Below, piece after piece: positions 16,149-24,923 of a stretch of 64,000 nucleotides of DNA (positions are counted from its first letter, which is position 1; every line of letters starts with the position of its first letter). The notes under the pieces are model-generated. The model did not search any database, was not told the DNA's origin, and saw nothing but the letters and a program-made list of their open reading frames with translations. Source of the stretch: Faecalibacterium sp. UBA1771 (GTDB taxonomy: Bacteria; Bacillota; Clostridia; Oscillospirales; Ruminococcaceae); the NCBI GenBank assembly GCA_002315315.1, contig DCGT01000022.1, positions 34,639-98,638 on the forward strand, in the 5' to 3' direction. Both the position numbers and the translations under genes were made by a program.

Positions 16149-16717
16149 TTGTTTTCCTCCTTTGCTTTATCGGACGGTTTATTTGCAATTTTAGCCTTGA
16201 TAAGTCCCGATGCTATTCCTATACAGGCAGCAACAATAATATAGATAAACGGTGTAATGTCGAGCACGACGCACATAACGGTGACGGCGACAAAGATTAT
16301 TTTCGTCATCGTATCAATCGCACTCGACTTGTAAAATTTAACTACCGAGCTGAGTATAAGCGCACAAACAACAACCGAAATCCCGGCAAATGCCGACTCG
16401 ATTATCGCATTGCCCCATACTGCCTGCAAAAGAGCTGCAATGACCGAAATAATGATAACCGACGGTGTTACCGCTCCAAGCGCGGCACATATACCGCCGA
16501 ACGCTCCCTTTTTGCGAAAACCGACCTGAGCCGCGGTATTGATGGCGATAGCGCCCGGCAGACATTGTGAAACGGCATAGATATCCAAAACCTCCGGCAT
16601 CGTACACCAGCCGCGGCGATTAACTATTTCTCGCTCTATCATCGGCATCATGGCATACCCGCCGCCGAAGGTCAAAGCGCCGACTTTAAAAAATGAGACA
16701 AAGAGTTGAAACAACAT
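16145..16717 (-). CDS. Short-chain chromate transporter (CHR family), first half
   Basis: A 190-residue partner of the preceding CHR protein. ATG 16717 is chosen because GAAGG lies seven bases upstream; the frame extends to a TTG at 16735 without a site. FVSFFKVGALTFGGGYAMMP and the loop YAVSQCLPGAIAINTAAQVGF are the family's landmarks. In the second motif PGP is replaced by PGA. The two proteins insert with opposite topology in characterised pairs. Possibly transcribed with the upstream glycosyltransferase gene, whose stop is 57 bases away. Confidence 0.88.
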   Translation of the reverse strand: MLFQLFVSFFKVGALTFGGGYAMMPMIEREIVNRRGWCTMPEVLDIYAVSQCLPGAIAINTAAQVGFRKKGAFGGICAALGAVTPSVIIISVIAALLQAVWGNAIIESAFAGISVVVCALILSSVVKFYKSSAIDTMTKIIFVAVTVMCVVLDITPFIYIIVAACIGIASGLIKAKIANKPSDKAKEENK

Positions 16718-16773
16718 TTTAAAACCTTCAATCAAATTTAAATCAAATAATAAATTAATAACATTATTGTATT

Positions 16774-18591
16774 TTATGCATCATAGCTTACGGCATTCTC
16801 ACCGAAATTGCGGCTGTAAAACGGGTCACATCCGTCGGGAGGATAATACTTCTTCCACTTTTCCACAAGAATTGCCTTCTCGCGTTCCATTCGTTCCTTC
16901 TTTTCACCCTTATTGTCGTAGCCTCTCGACAGCGATTCGTGGTGGTAACATTCACAGACGGGATTGAAAACGATATAATAACCTTTTTCTCGTAGCTTTA
17001 AGCATAAATCGACATCGTTGAACGAAACTGCGAGCGTTTCATCAAATCCGCCCACCTCCTCAAAGGTATCACGGCGCACCATAAGACAGGCGGCGGTACA
17101 GGCGGACATATCGGAAACAATGGCAAGTCGGTCGAGGTATCCGTCATTGTCTCTCGGGAACAGCGGGCACAGATTGGCGGCAGAGCCTCCGACACCGACC
17201 GCGATTCCTCCATGCTGAACGGTATCGTTAGGGTAAAGAAGCTTAACTCCGCAGGCGGCGACATCACTCCGCTGAGTGAACATAACCATTTCTTCAAGCC
17301 AATTGGGAGTAATAACCTCGATATCATTGTTGAGGAACAAAAGCTGCTCTCCGTGAGCGAATTTTACGGCATAATTGTTGATTGCCGAGAAATTGAAAGC
17401 GCCGTCCCAAAAAACGATGCTTATCTTTTCATCGCTTTTGAGTGTTTCATAGTAGTCAAAGGTTTCCTTCTGCCTGCTGTTGTTCTCGACTACCAGAATT
17501 TCGTAGTTCCCGTATGTAGTTTTCTCTTTTATAGAATCAATGCACCTTTTCAGCACATCGGCGTGGTCACAGGTTGGAATAATTATCGAAATAAGAGGAT
17601 TGTTCTCTATTTCATATTCGACATGGAGCATAGGAACGGCTCTTGAAAACTCTACCCGTCCCTTTAAGCCGACGCGTTCAAGATGAGCCTCGACCGAACG
17701 CTTGGCGGCATCAAGTGCATAGGGCTTGGCACCGATACCCGAGGCAACCGAGCCGGCGTGTACGCGCCAGAAATACAGCGGAATATCGATATGCTCGATT
17801 CTCTCCGCCTGTTCTGTTACACGCAAAGTAAAGTCATAGTCCTGACTGCCGTCGTACTCATGACGATAAAGACCAACCTTATCGAGAAGCGTGCGTTTAA
17901 TAACCGACAGGTGACATATATAGTTACAGCATCTTAAAAAGTCGGGTGAAAAACAAGGCTTAAAATGTATCGAATTGCTGTCACTCGGAGTATTATTGAA
18001 AATTGCCTCATCGGAATAGAGGAAATCGGCACCCGTTTCGTTTATTCGCTCAACAACGGTATACAGTGCGCGGTGACTGAGCAGATCGTCGTGATCGACA
18101 AGCGCAATATAGTTTCCACTCGAAAGTAATATTGCCGCGTTTGTGTTCTCGGCTATACCCTTGTTCTCGTCCAGCTTTTTGTAGATAATCCTGCTGTCCG
18201 ACGCCGCCAATCCTCTGACATACTCACCGACATCGGTATGAGCACCGTCACTCCCATCAGCAAGGCAAACCTCATAGTTCCCGTAGGACTGCTTTGCAAT
18301 CGAGTTAAACAGTTCTTTAAGGAAACGCATCGGAGTATTATAAAGCGGAATAATAATGCTGATTTTCGGCGAATAATCAAAGACGCGGCTTGACTGCTGC
18401 TGTCTTTCCTCATCGGTAAGATAAAAACCTTTTCGAAGCTTGGAATATATTTTATAGCGCCGAATGACATATTTTATCGCAAACAGCGTCTTATCAAGTC
18501 CCTCATCACGGAGCATTCTGAAAGTTTTATAGGTCATCTCAAACAGCTTGTTCGACATAGCCCAGCTTGGTATAGGGTTAGAGCCCTGCAT
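16774..18591 (-). CDS. Glycosyltransferase with two GT2 domains
   Basis: About 605 residues. ATG 18591 fits the AAAGG site best; ATGs at 18600 and 18597 are too close to it. A lead of about 75 residues precedes a first GT-A domain (ISIIIPLYNTPMRFLKELF, acceptor/metal segment LVDHDDLLSHRALY, later SQDYDFTLRV). A second GT2 domain begins near residue 340 (ISIIIPTCDHADVLKRCIDS) with FLNNDIEVITPNWLEEM and FDETLAVSFNDVDLCLKLRE. No membrane helix is visible. Such tandem enzymes build rhamnose-rich or other cell-surface polysaccharides. It lies downstream of spoIVA beyond a terminator; no other polysaccharide gene is adjacent. Confidence 0.88.
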   Translation of the reverse strand: MQGSNPIPSWAMSNKLFEMTYKTFRMLRDEGLDKTLFAIKYVIRRYKIYSKLRKGFYLTDEERQQQSSRVFDYSPKISIIIPLYNTPMRFLKELFNSIAKQSYGNYEVCLADGSDGAHTDVGEYVRGLAASDSRIIYKKLDENKGIAENTNAAILLSSGNYIALVDHDDLLSHRALYTVVERINETGADFLYSDEAIFNNTPSDSNSIHFKPCFSPDFLRCCNYICHLSVIKRTLLDKVGLYRHEYDGSQDYDFTLRVTEQAERIEHIDIPLYFWRVHAGSVASGIGAKPYALDAAKRSVEAHLERVGLKGRVEFSRAVPMLHVEYEIENNPLISIIIPTCDHADVLKRCIDSIKEKTTYGNYEILVVENNSRQKETFDYYETLKSDEKISIVFWDGAFNFSAINNYAVKFAHGEQLLFLNNDIEVITPNWLEEMVMFTQRSDVAACGVKLLYPNDTVQHGGIAVGVGGSAANLCPLFPRDNDGYLDRLAIVSDMSACTAACLMVRRDTFEEVGGFDETLAVSFNDVDLCLKLREKGYYIVFNPVCECYHHESLSRGYDNKGEKKERMEREKAILVEKWKKYYPPDGCDPFYSRNFGENAVSYDA

Positions 18592-18663
18592 CGTCATCAT
18601 CCTTTCATTGTCAGTTGTATATTACCATATTTTACGAAGCAAGACAACCCGAACGAATATAAA

Positions 18664-18703
18664 ATACCGCCCCGCTCGGCTTTCATTCCGTTTGAGGCGG
18701 TAT
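18664..18703 (-). terminator. Terminator of the spoVM-sipL-spoIVA transcript
   Basis: Stem ATACCGCC / GGCGGTAT with a 24-base interior, followed by TTTTAT on the minus strand, four bases after the spoIVA stop codon. Confidence 0.7.
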
Positions 18704-18706
18704 ATT

Positions 18707-20179
18707 TTACAGAATCAGACAAAGCAGACCGTTACAGCCGTCGTTGATAATTCTCTCAAGCGTCTGCTGCAGCTTCGTTCGTGCTTCCGGAGGCATAAGG
18801 TATAGCTTATTCTGCAAGCCCTCATTTACCAAATCGTTGAGCGACTTACCGAAAATATCAGATTGCCACAGCTTAACGGGGTCATCTTCAAATTCCTTCA
18901 TCAGATAATCCATTAGCTCACGGGACTGACGCTCTGAGCCGACTATGGGATTCACGGTAGTAGTGATATCGGCGCGCATAAGATGTATTGACGGTGCCGA
19001 TGCTCTGAGCTTTACTCCGAATCTTCCGCCCTGCCGTATAATTTCAGGTTCCTCAAGAGTAAGCTCATCGCCGGTCGGCATTACTATTCCGTATCCTGTC
19101 GCATCGACCTCGTCAAGTGCCTTTTTTATACGGCGATACTCGTTGCGAATTTTGACCAGCTCGGCTACGCACGGCAATAGCGACGATTCATCGACAAAAT
19201 CAAGTCCCGTCACCTCTCCTATCACCTTGAAGAACAGCTCGGGCAACAGCGCAACCGATACCGATGCCGTTCCGCTGCCGAGATCGGCATTTTTTCTTTC
19301 CGCCGACTGTACAAATTCGTTTGCGGAAATACGGTCAAGTTCTCCTGACGTATCACTCACCCTCTTAACCGAAGCGGCATATTCCGCAAGTGAAGCATAT
19401 ACGGATTCCTTCAGACCGTGACCGTCAGGAAGCGTATTAATCCATTTCGGAAGCTCGATATATATTTTTGAAATCGGAAACTCCTCGGTAACTGCGGTGA
19501 GAATGTCTGCTATTTGGCTTTCATCCATCGTGAGACAGTTTACCGGCAGAACGGGTACCTCATATCGCAGCGACAGCTCCTTTGCCAGTGCCTTGCTGTC
19601 CTTGCTGTCGGAGTTTACACAGTTAAGCAGTACCGCGAACGGCTTACCGAGCGCCTTCAGCTCGTCTATTACCCTCTTTTCCGCTTGCTCGTACTGTCGA
19701 CGCGGTATGTTGCTTATTGAGCCGTCGGTCGTTACAACGATACCCACGGTAGAGTGCTCCTCAATAACCTTTTTAGTACCCGTTTCGGCGGCAACATCAA
19801 AAGCAACCGGTTCCTCATACCACGGCGATACAACCATTCTCGGCTGTTCGTCCTCGATATGACCGAGTGCACCGTCCACTATATATCCCACGCAGTCGAT
19901 AAGCCGCACCCTCATTCCGACTCCGTCCTCGGTCACTATGTTCACAGCCTGCTCCGGAATAAATTTAGGCTCGTTTGTCATTATCGTTTTGCCCGATGCC
20001 GATTGCGGAAGCTCATCGGTGGCACGCTCACGACGAAGTTCCTCCTTGATGTTGGGCAGAACAAGTGACTGCATAAATCGCTTGATAAACGTTGATTTAC
20101 CAGTTCTGACCGGACCGACAACTCCGATATAAATTTCACCCGATGTGCGTGCGGCAATGTCCTTGTAAATGTTACTCAT
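18707..20179 (-). CDS. spoIVA: Stage IV sporulation protein A, spore-coat morphogenetic ATPase
   Basis: A 490-residue cytoskeletal ATPase that polymerises on the forespore surface and forms the base of the coat. The opening MSNIYKDIAARTSGEIYIGV is strongly conserved, and Walker A is GPVRTGKST (about residue 22). LIDCVGYIVDGALGHIEDEQ and VVTTDGSISNIPR follow. The C-terminus (NEGLQNKLYLMPPEARTKLQQTLERIINDG) corresponds to the region that anchors through SpoVM. Length matches the family (about 490). It is eleven bases downstream of the SipL-like gene, and spoVM lies upstream in the same run. Confidence 0.97.
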   Translation of the reverse strand: MSNIYKDIAARTSGEIYIGVVGPVRTGKSTFIKRFMQSLVLPNIKEELRRERATDELPQSASGKTIMTNEPKFIPEQAVNIVTEDGVGMRVRLIDCVGYIVDGALGHIEDEQPRMVVSPWYEEPVAFDVAAETGTKKVIEEHSTVGIVVTTDGSISNIPRRQYEQAEKRVIDELKALGKPFAVLLNCVNSDSKDSKALAKELSLRYEVPVLPVNCLTMDESQIADILTAVTEEFPISKIYIELPKWINTLPDGHGLKESVYASLAEYAASVKRVSDTSGELDRISANEFVQSAERKNADLGSGTASVSVALLPELFFKVIGEVTGLDFVDESSLLPCVAELVKIRNEYRRIKKALDEVDATGYGIVMPTGDELTLEEPEIIRQGGRFGVKLRASAPSIHLMRADITTTVNPIVGSERQSRELMDYLMKEFEDDPVKLWQSDIFGKSLNDLVNEGLQNKLYLMPPEARTKLQQTLERIINDGCNGLLCLIL

Positions 20180-20190
20180 AGTTCACCTCT

Positions 20191-21624
20191 TTATATCAAC
20201 GGAATAATCAGCGGAGCGCCGTCGACCGCGGTAATACCACGCTCCGACAGCATACGATATGAAGCGCGACAGCTTTTGGCAATCTCAAATAAATCCTCTC
20301 CCTCATCGGGGTAGTAAATCACTATCGAATGACCCTCGTTCGGCAGTGCTCTGCTCTCATCCGTTTTGATATCGGTAACCGCAACTGCGGTAGCAGCTCT
20401 TATTAAGGTGCCCGACGCTCTGCCGGTTATGTTCACTACACTGCCGATATTCTCGACCGTATCGACAAATACATTTGCTCTGACAATATCATTTTGTCCC
20501 GCCGAAAGGTCTATCGGTACGTTTATATCGACTTCATTACAAGAAATATCATCATCGCAGGCGGTAACGGTGCAAAGCAACGCGCTGACCGAAGAATTAT
20601 CCGACCAATTCGCGACAATCGACCCTGCAAAGCAGTCGATAATATTTCCGCTCTCCGATTGAATGGTATACGCAAACGGAACATTGAAGTTTTCGACAGA
20701 CGAAATTACCGACATCTCACGCTTTTCGATTTCGGTTTCATACGCCGTTCCGTATGCATCGGACATTACGGTATACTGACTCTTACCGTAAAAATCCACC
20801 GTTAACATACATGATGCTTCAACCTCTATCGAGCCGTCATCATCGGGAGTTACGGTACAGGAAACAAGAGATGCATCAGCCGAGGCAACATCAAAATCAT
20901 CATCCGAATCAATCATGCGTCTGAACGGAAGTGTGAAGCCTCTGCGTGTCACAGCGTCATCGGAATCACCCGCCAAGACAGTCGATACAAAAATATTTCC
21001 CTGCACCACAACACCGTCCTGCGAAATCTCGACCGAGTCGACCGCAGGTGCGGCATTGATTCTTAAAATCTCTGCGTTTTTCCCGAAAGGGAAAGCGTCG
21101 TTTATAGTAAATCTTGTCTGCTTATGCACCGACGATCCGAGCATATCCGATGTAACAGTGCGATATTCTATTCCCGTTTCCGCTTGCTCTGCCGAAAACG
21201 TTTCGGCTTCACCGAAAGACGTGACGGAAATATTAAAAGTTATTTCGCCCGAAGCTTCTATTCGTCGCTTACCGACAACCCTGCAGTTGAGATAATCAGT
21301 CACAGAGTCACAACTGATAATGTATCGTTCTCCGACCGGTTCCTTCAGCTCAAGTTGTTTGGAAAAGGGTATTCTGCCCGAAATACCGCAGTATTCGCCG
21401 TTGCCCGACAGATACAGTACCGTTATCTTTAACAGCCCCTCAACCGTCGCCTTGTTCTTCATAGCAAGCGTTTGCACTATTATCGGTTCGCCGTATGCTT
21501 TAACTATCTTGAAAAGCTCCGGTTTATAGTCGGGAACAGGTACATCGCCCTCTACCGTATGCCGAACCGATGAATCAAATACCCTGTTCAGCACCGGTAT
21601 TCCCGTTTTTTTATTTGTATCCAT
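20191..21624 (-). CDS. sipL: SipL-like SPOCS/LysM protein, SpoIVA partner
   Basis: A 477-residue protein. ATG 21624 has AGGAGG upstream; an earlier ATG at 21645 does not. Two or three SPOCS (DUF3794) modules fill residues 1-400 (VEGDVPVPDYKPELFKIVKA; later VEASCMLTVDFYGKSQY). A short LysM domain ends the protein (HSIVIYYPDEGEDLFEIAKS...). This architecture is that of SipL from Clostridioides difficile, which binds SpoIVA through LysM and is needed for coat localisation. Here it lies directly upstream of spoIVA, which strengthens the assignment. Confidence 0.88.
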   Translation of the reverse strand: MDTNKKTGIPVLNRVFDSSVRHTVEGDVPVPDYKPELFKIVKAYGEPIIVQTLAMKNKATVEGLLKITVLYLSGNGEYCGISGRIPFSKQLELKEPVGERYIISCDSVTDYLNCRVVGKRRIEASGEITFNISVTSFGEAETFSAEQAETGIEYRTVTSDMLGSSVHKQTRFTINDAFPFGKNAEILRINAAPAVDSVEISQDGVVVQGNIFVSTVLAGDSDDAVTRRGFTLPFRRMIDSDDDFDVASADASLVSCTVTPDDDGSIEVEASCMLTVDFYGKSQYTVMSDAYGTAYETEIEKREMSVISSVENFNVPFAYTIQSESGNIIDCFAGSIVANWSDNSSVSALLCTVTACDDDISCNEVDINVPIDLSAGQNDIVRANVFVDTVENIGSVVNITGRASGTLIRAATAVAVTDIKTDESRALPNEGHSIVIYYPDEGEDLFEIAKSCRASYRMLSERGITAVDGAPLIIPLI

Positions 21625-21743
21625 AACAATCCTCCTCACTGACATATAATGTCATTGCTTTTCTGTTTGGTTTCGTTGCCTGCGCAATGCTTTATACGAA
21701 ACTATATTCAATTTCAAATATTGATATTCCGATTGAAAAAAAT

Positions 21744-21788
21744 AAGCGGATACCCTTACGGTATTTGTACCGCAGGGGTATCCCGCTT
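21744..21788 (-). terminator. Terminator or attenuator between spoVM and sipL
   Basis: Stem AGCGGATACCC-TTACGGT / ACCGCA-GGGGTATCCCGCT with small bulges. On the minus strand it is followed by TTATTTTTTT. It would stop most spoVM transcripts 37 bases after the stop codon, so sipL-spoIVA probably also have their own start. Confidence 0.75.
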
Positions 21789-21824
21789 TTTATACTGCTT
21801 TTCCGCGCGAATCTTACACCAGAA

Positions 21825-21911
21825 TTACCGATTTTCGGTTTTTCTTATGCCGAAAACAAGCCGAAGCAGACCGCTGATTATCTTCGGACTTTTGACCACC
21901 ACTATCTGCAT
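21825..21911 (-). CDS. spoVM: SpoVM, 28-residue curvature-sensing sporulation peptide
   Basis: A 28-codon frame reading MQIVVVKSPKIISGLLRLVF then GIRKTENR. It aligns end to end with Bacillus SpoVM (26 residues): the K-x-PK-x-x-x-G-x-x-R core, with lysine and proline before the amphipathic helix, is kept. AGGAGG overlaps the stop codon of the preceding small gene, at ideal distance from ATG 21911. SpoVM lies on the convex forespore membrane and anchors SpoIVA. Its position ahead of sipL and spoIVA makes the assignment strong although the peptide is tiny. Too short for routine gene calling. Confidence 0.9.
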   Translation of the reverse strand: MQIVVVKSPKIISGLLRLVFGIRKTENR

Positions 21912-21923
21912 TGTCAAGCCTCC

Positions 21924-22064
21924 TTACCTGTTAAGACAAATCGCCAGCACGAAAAGTGAAACAGCTGTCAGCAGGAGCACCTTTACCGGTAAAATGAAAC
22001 AGATTATTATCCCGCTTCCGAATGCGCCCGCCACCGCCGACAGCATATTACGGTTATTTTTCAT
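21924..22064 (-). CDS. 46-residue membrane protein upstream of spoVM
   Basis: A small protein with a strong site (GGGAGGGGAG) before ATG 22064. A polar lead (MKNNRNM) and a short helix (LSAVAGAFGSGIIICFILP) are followed by VKVLLLTAVSLFVLAICLNR. It has the shape of a two-helix hairpin with a proline-valine-lysine turn. Its stop codon overlaps the spoVM ribosome binding site, so the two are translationally coupled. I do not recognise a named family. A sporulation role is inferred only from this coupling. Confidence 0.75.
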   Translation of the reverse strand: MKNNRNMLSAVAGAFGSGIIICFILPVKVLLLTAVSLFVLAICLNR

Positions 22065-22145
22065 TTTCTCCCCTCCCGCCGTCAGCCTTATATCACAGTA
22101 TATACACTGCTCCGAAATTGGTTACAAACGGTCTGAATGCAAAAA

Positions 22146-22176
22146 GTCACGGTCGACAATATCTATCGACCGTGAC
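22146..22176 (-). terminator. Terminator of the PPK2 gene
   Basis: Perfect 11-bp stem GTCACGGTCGA / TCGACCGTGAC, followed by TTTTT on the minus strand. Confidence 0.85.
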
Positions 22177-22194
22177 ATTGTTATTATTGCAGTA

Positions 22195-23820
22195 TTATTC
22201 TTCGGAAATAACCGCATCGGCAGTAACGGGTTCAAGCTCCTGCTCTGCTTCTTCAAGCTCCTGCACTTCTGCGATTTCTTCCTCGGCATCGACATAGCTC
22301 GGCTCTGCGATGACCGCTTCTTCTTCGGTCAATTCCTCAAGTGGGCAGAAAGCCTTTCCGAGCTCGGTGTATCTAATGCTGAGATCTGACAGCTCCTTTT
22401 CGGCGTCATCTCTGTGAGCGGAAACAGCGGTACGGTGAGCATCAAATGCAACGCGAATTTTCTGCTCATAATCATTCAGAGCATCCTCTGGGTCGGCATT
22501 ATCGGAGCCGACGGAAATCTCATATTCCATCATAAGCTGCTTTAAAGTGTCCTCATAATGAGAATACGCGATGTTTATTTCATCGGAAAACGCGTCAATA
22601 ACGCCCTTTGACTGCTTTTTATAGCGTTCAAACAGCTTACGTGCTTCCTTTCCGTACCCATCCAGTGATTCCTTGAGAATAACCTTTTCGGTGCCGTAGA
22701 GATTTTTTAATACCTTAATATCGTCTGCCTCTGCCTTTGCTTCGATCTCTTCGTAATCAAGATATATTCTGCCGAGCTGACGCTGTGTTTCTTCACTTAC
22801 GCCAAAGCGTTCGCTGAAGTTCTCAAACACACTCTTTTTCAATATCTTACGGAACTTTTTCTCAGATAATGCCATACGGTCGCTCTTAAGCGCAATACCT
22901 ACGGCGGTAGCTGAGGGTTTGACCTTCAAGTCCGGCTCGTCCTTTTCCGGCTCGGCAAGCTCTATGCCCTCATTCATAAGCATTTCGCGGTAGCTCACCA
23001 AACGCTGCTTTTCCTCATCGCTGAGGACAGGCCACTGCGGGTCCATAGCACGAAGCTCGTCAAGAACTATACGGGAGATAATAAGTCTTGCATACCACTT
23101 GTGGTCGGCAGGTACAACGTACCACGGGGTACTTTTGCGAGCCGTGCGGTTAATGCAGATCTCGTATGCCTCCATATAATCGTCCCAATATGCACGCTCG
23201 TCAATATCGCTCGATGAGAACTTCCAATTCTTTTTCTGCGTATCAATGCGGGAAATAAAGCGGTTTGCCTGTTCATTTTTACTTACATTGAGGAAAATTT
23301 TGATAACGCGGATACTGTTATCATACAGATACTTTTCGAAATTGCGAATTTCCTCATACCGTTTGTCGATCATGGTGTCGAGGTCGATTCTGTCGGCATA
23401 TCTGTTCTTTTCGTAATACTTGTGCACCCTCTGTACCAAAACATCCTCATAATAGCTGCGGTTAAGAATGCTGATACTGCCCTTTTCGGGAATGGAACTC
23501 CAGAATCTCCACAGATAATCGTGGCGGTTTTCTTCCGCACTCGGAACCTTGAAGCTGTGCTCCGAAACACCCTGAGGACTAAGACAGCTGAGTACGGCAC
23601 GAACAGCACCATCTTTGCCGGCAGCATCCATTGCCTGAAATACGAAAATAATTCCTTCCTTTTGATCGGCGAAAAGACGCTGTTGATATTCATTTATCTT
23701 TTCGAGATTTTCGGTGAATTCACGTATAGCTTCATGACGCTCGTTCAGATTTCCCGTATCTGCACAATCAAAGGTCTTGATATTGAATTTCTTAGAACCG
23801 TCATATTTATAGCTCTGCAT
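22195..23820 (-). CDS. Polyphosphate:nucleotide phosphotransferase (PPK2) with long C-terminal extension
   Basis: A 541-residue protein. ATG 23820 follows GGGAGG; the frame further upstream does not. Residues about 1-265 are a PPK2 domain: Walker A QAMDAAGKDGAV, Walker B-like ILNRSYYEDVLV, the lid segment RIDTQKKNWKFS, and WYVVPADHKWYARLIIS. PPK2 enzymes move phosphate between polyphosphate and ADP/GDP or AMP. Beyond residue about 285 lie some 255 residues, mostly helical and charged (for example LGRIYLDYEEIEAKAEADDI), ending in a very acidic stretch. Class I PPK2 proteins normally stop near 300, so this is an unusual fusion. Transcribed alone. Confidence 0.9.
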   Translation of the reverse strand: MQSYKYDGSKKFNIKTFDCADTGNLNERHEAIREFTENLEKINEYQQRLFADQKEGIIFVFQAMDAAGKDGAVRAVLSCLSPQGVSEHSFKVPSAEENRHDYLWRFWSSIPEKGSISILNRSYYEDVLVQRVHKYYEKNRYADRIDLDTMIDKRYEEIRNFEKYLYDNSIRVIKIFLNVSKNEQANRFISRIDTQKKNWKFSSSDIDERAYWDDYMEAYEICINRTARKSTPWYVVPADHKWYARLIISRIVLDELRAMDPQWPVLSDEEKQRLVSYREMLMNEGIELAEPEKDEPDLKVKPSATAVGIALKSDRMALSEKKFRKILKKSVFENFSERFGVSEETQRQLGRIYLDYEEIEAKAEADDIKVLKNLYGTEKVILKESLDGYGKEARKLFERYKKQSKGVIDAFSDEINIAYSHYEDTLKQLMMEYEISVGSDNADPEDALNDYEQKIRVAFDAHRTAVSAHRDDAEKELSDLSIRYTELGKAFCPLEELTEEEAVIAEPSYVDAEEEIAEVQELEEAEQELEPVTADAVISEE

Positions 23821-24004
23821 ATAATAACCTCCCGTGTGACACAAGTTTTTTTACAGAAAACCGTTATTATTAATCATATTATCACAGTGCTTTGCATAAG
23901 TAAATAAATTTCTGTGACATTCGACAACATAATTTGCATTTATGTCTGTTTTATTAATACGAATTGAGAATTACAATTTCACGCGGAAAAAGTTTGTAAC
24001 AAAA

Positions 24005-24027
24005 AATACCGCAATAACTGCGGTATT
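24005..24027 (-). terminator. Terminator of the yicC-rsgA operon
   Basis: Stem AATACCGCA / TGCGGTATT with a 5-base loop, followed by TTTTTT on the minus strand, eight bases after the rsgA stop. Confidence 0.88.
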
Positions 24028-24035
24028 TCGGATTG

Positions 24036-24917
24036 TTATTTTCGGATTTCCCACTCGTTAAGCTCCTTTGCCGCTTCATACAGTGCAACATAGTCCTCGT
24101 GTCGCGAAGCAGCTATCCTTCCGCTTTTGACAGCTTCGATAACAGCACACCCGCGCTCTACGGTATGCGAGCAGTCACGAAACTCACAGCAGTCAATATA
24201 CGGTGCAAAATCAGTAAAAAGCGATGCAAGCTCGTCCTTCATAATAGGTTCGGAGCGTTCAAGGTCAAGCGACGAAAACCCCGGAGTGTCGGCAACATAA
24301 CCGCCGAAAATCTCATAGATTTCGACACTTCGCGTCGTATGCTTGCCGCGCCCGAGCTTTTTGCTTGTCTGCTGAGTTTCAAGGCCCTCTATCCCAAGCG
24401 ATGTGAGTAACGTAGACTTGCCAACACCGCTGTTGCCCGAAAAGACGGAGAGGCTTCCGTTTATTTCGTCTTTTATCTTGTCAAGCGAATTCGGCTCACC
24501 GTGCAGGTCAATTACATCAAAACCGCTCTTTCGGTAATCGGCAATCAACTCATTGCAGTGCTTGATATCCGTTTTTGTTATCACGATAACCGGCTTTGCC
24601 GACTTTTTCTCGGCTACAGCCAACAGTTTGTCGATAACGAGCAAATTCGGGTCGGGGTCGACTGAGGAGACAACGAGAAACAGCTTGTCAACATTCGCCG
24701 CAGGCGGGCGTACAAAATAATTGCTTCGCTCGTAGATATGCGAAACAACATAGTCTCCGTTGGATTCCTCTATTTCAACCCTATCGCCGGCAAGAGGAGT
24801 TATCCCCATCTTTCGGAATATACCCTTTGCCCTTGTCTCGACAATGCCGTCGGCGGTTCTTACATAGTAAAAACCGCCGATGCCTTTTAGAATAATTTTT
24901 TCGTCTTTATTGAACAT
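24036..24917 (-). CDS. rsgA: Ribosome small-subunit GTPase A
   Basis: A 293-residue circularly permuted GTPase that checks 30S subunit maturation. N-terminal OB fold (about 1-65), then the motifs in permuted order: G4 VITKTDIKH, G1 GNSGVGKST, G3 DTPGFSSLD. The C-terminal zinc knuckle (C-x5-C-x-H-x5-C in CEFRDCSHTVERGCAV) is complete. Last gene of the long operon, six bases after prkC, the usual order in Firmicutes (rlmN-prpC-prkC-rsgA). Confidence 0.97.
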   Translation of the reverse strand: MFNKDEKIILKGIGGFYYVRTADGIVETRAKGIFRKMGITPLAGDRVEIEESNGDYVVSHIYERSNYFVRPPAANVDKLFLVVSSVDPDPNLLVIDKLLAVAEKKSAKPVIVITKTDIKHCNELIADYRKSGFDVIDLHGEPNSLDKIKDEINGSLSVFSGNSGVGKSTLLTSLGIEGLETQQTSKKLGRGKHTTRSVEIYEIFGGYVADTPGFSSLDLERSEPIMKDELASLFTDFAPYIDCCEFRDCSHTVERGCAVIEAVKSGRIAASRHEDYVALYEAAKELNEWEIRK

Positions 24918-24923
24918 ATCACA

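Noticed and set aside
21649..22389. A 246-codon open frame on the + strand
   Set aside because: It runs opposite to spoVM, the 46-residue gene, two terminators and the end of the PPK2 gene, and its composition is not protein-like.
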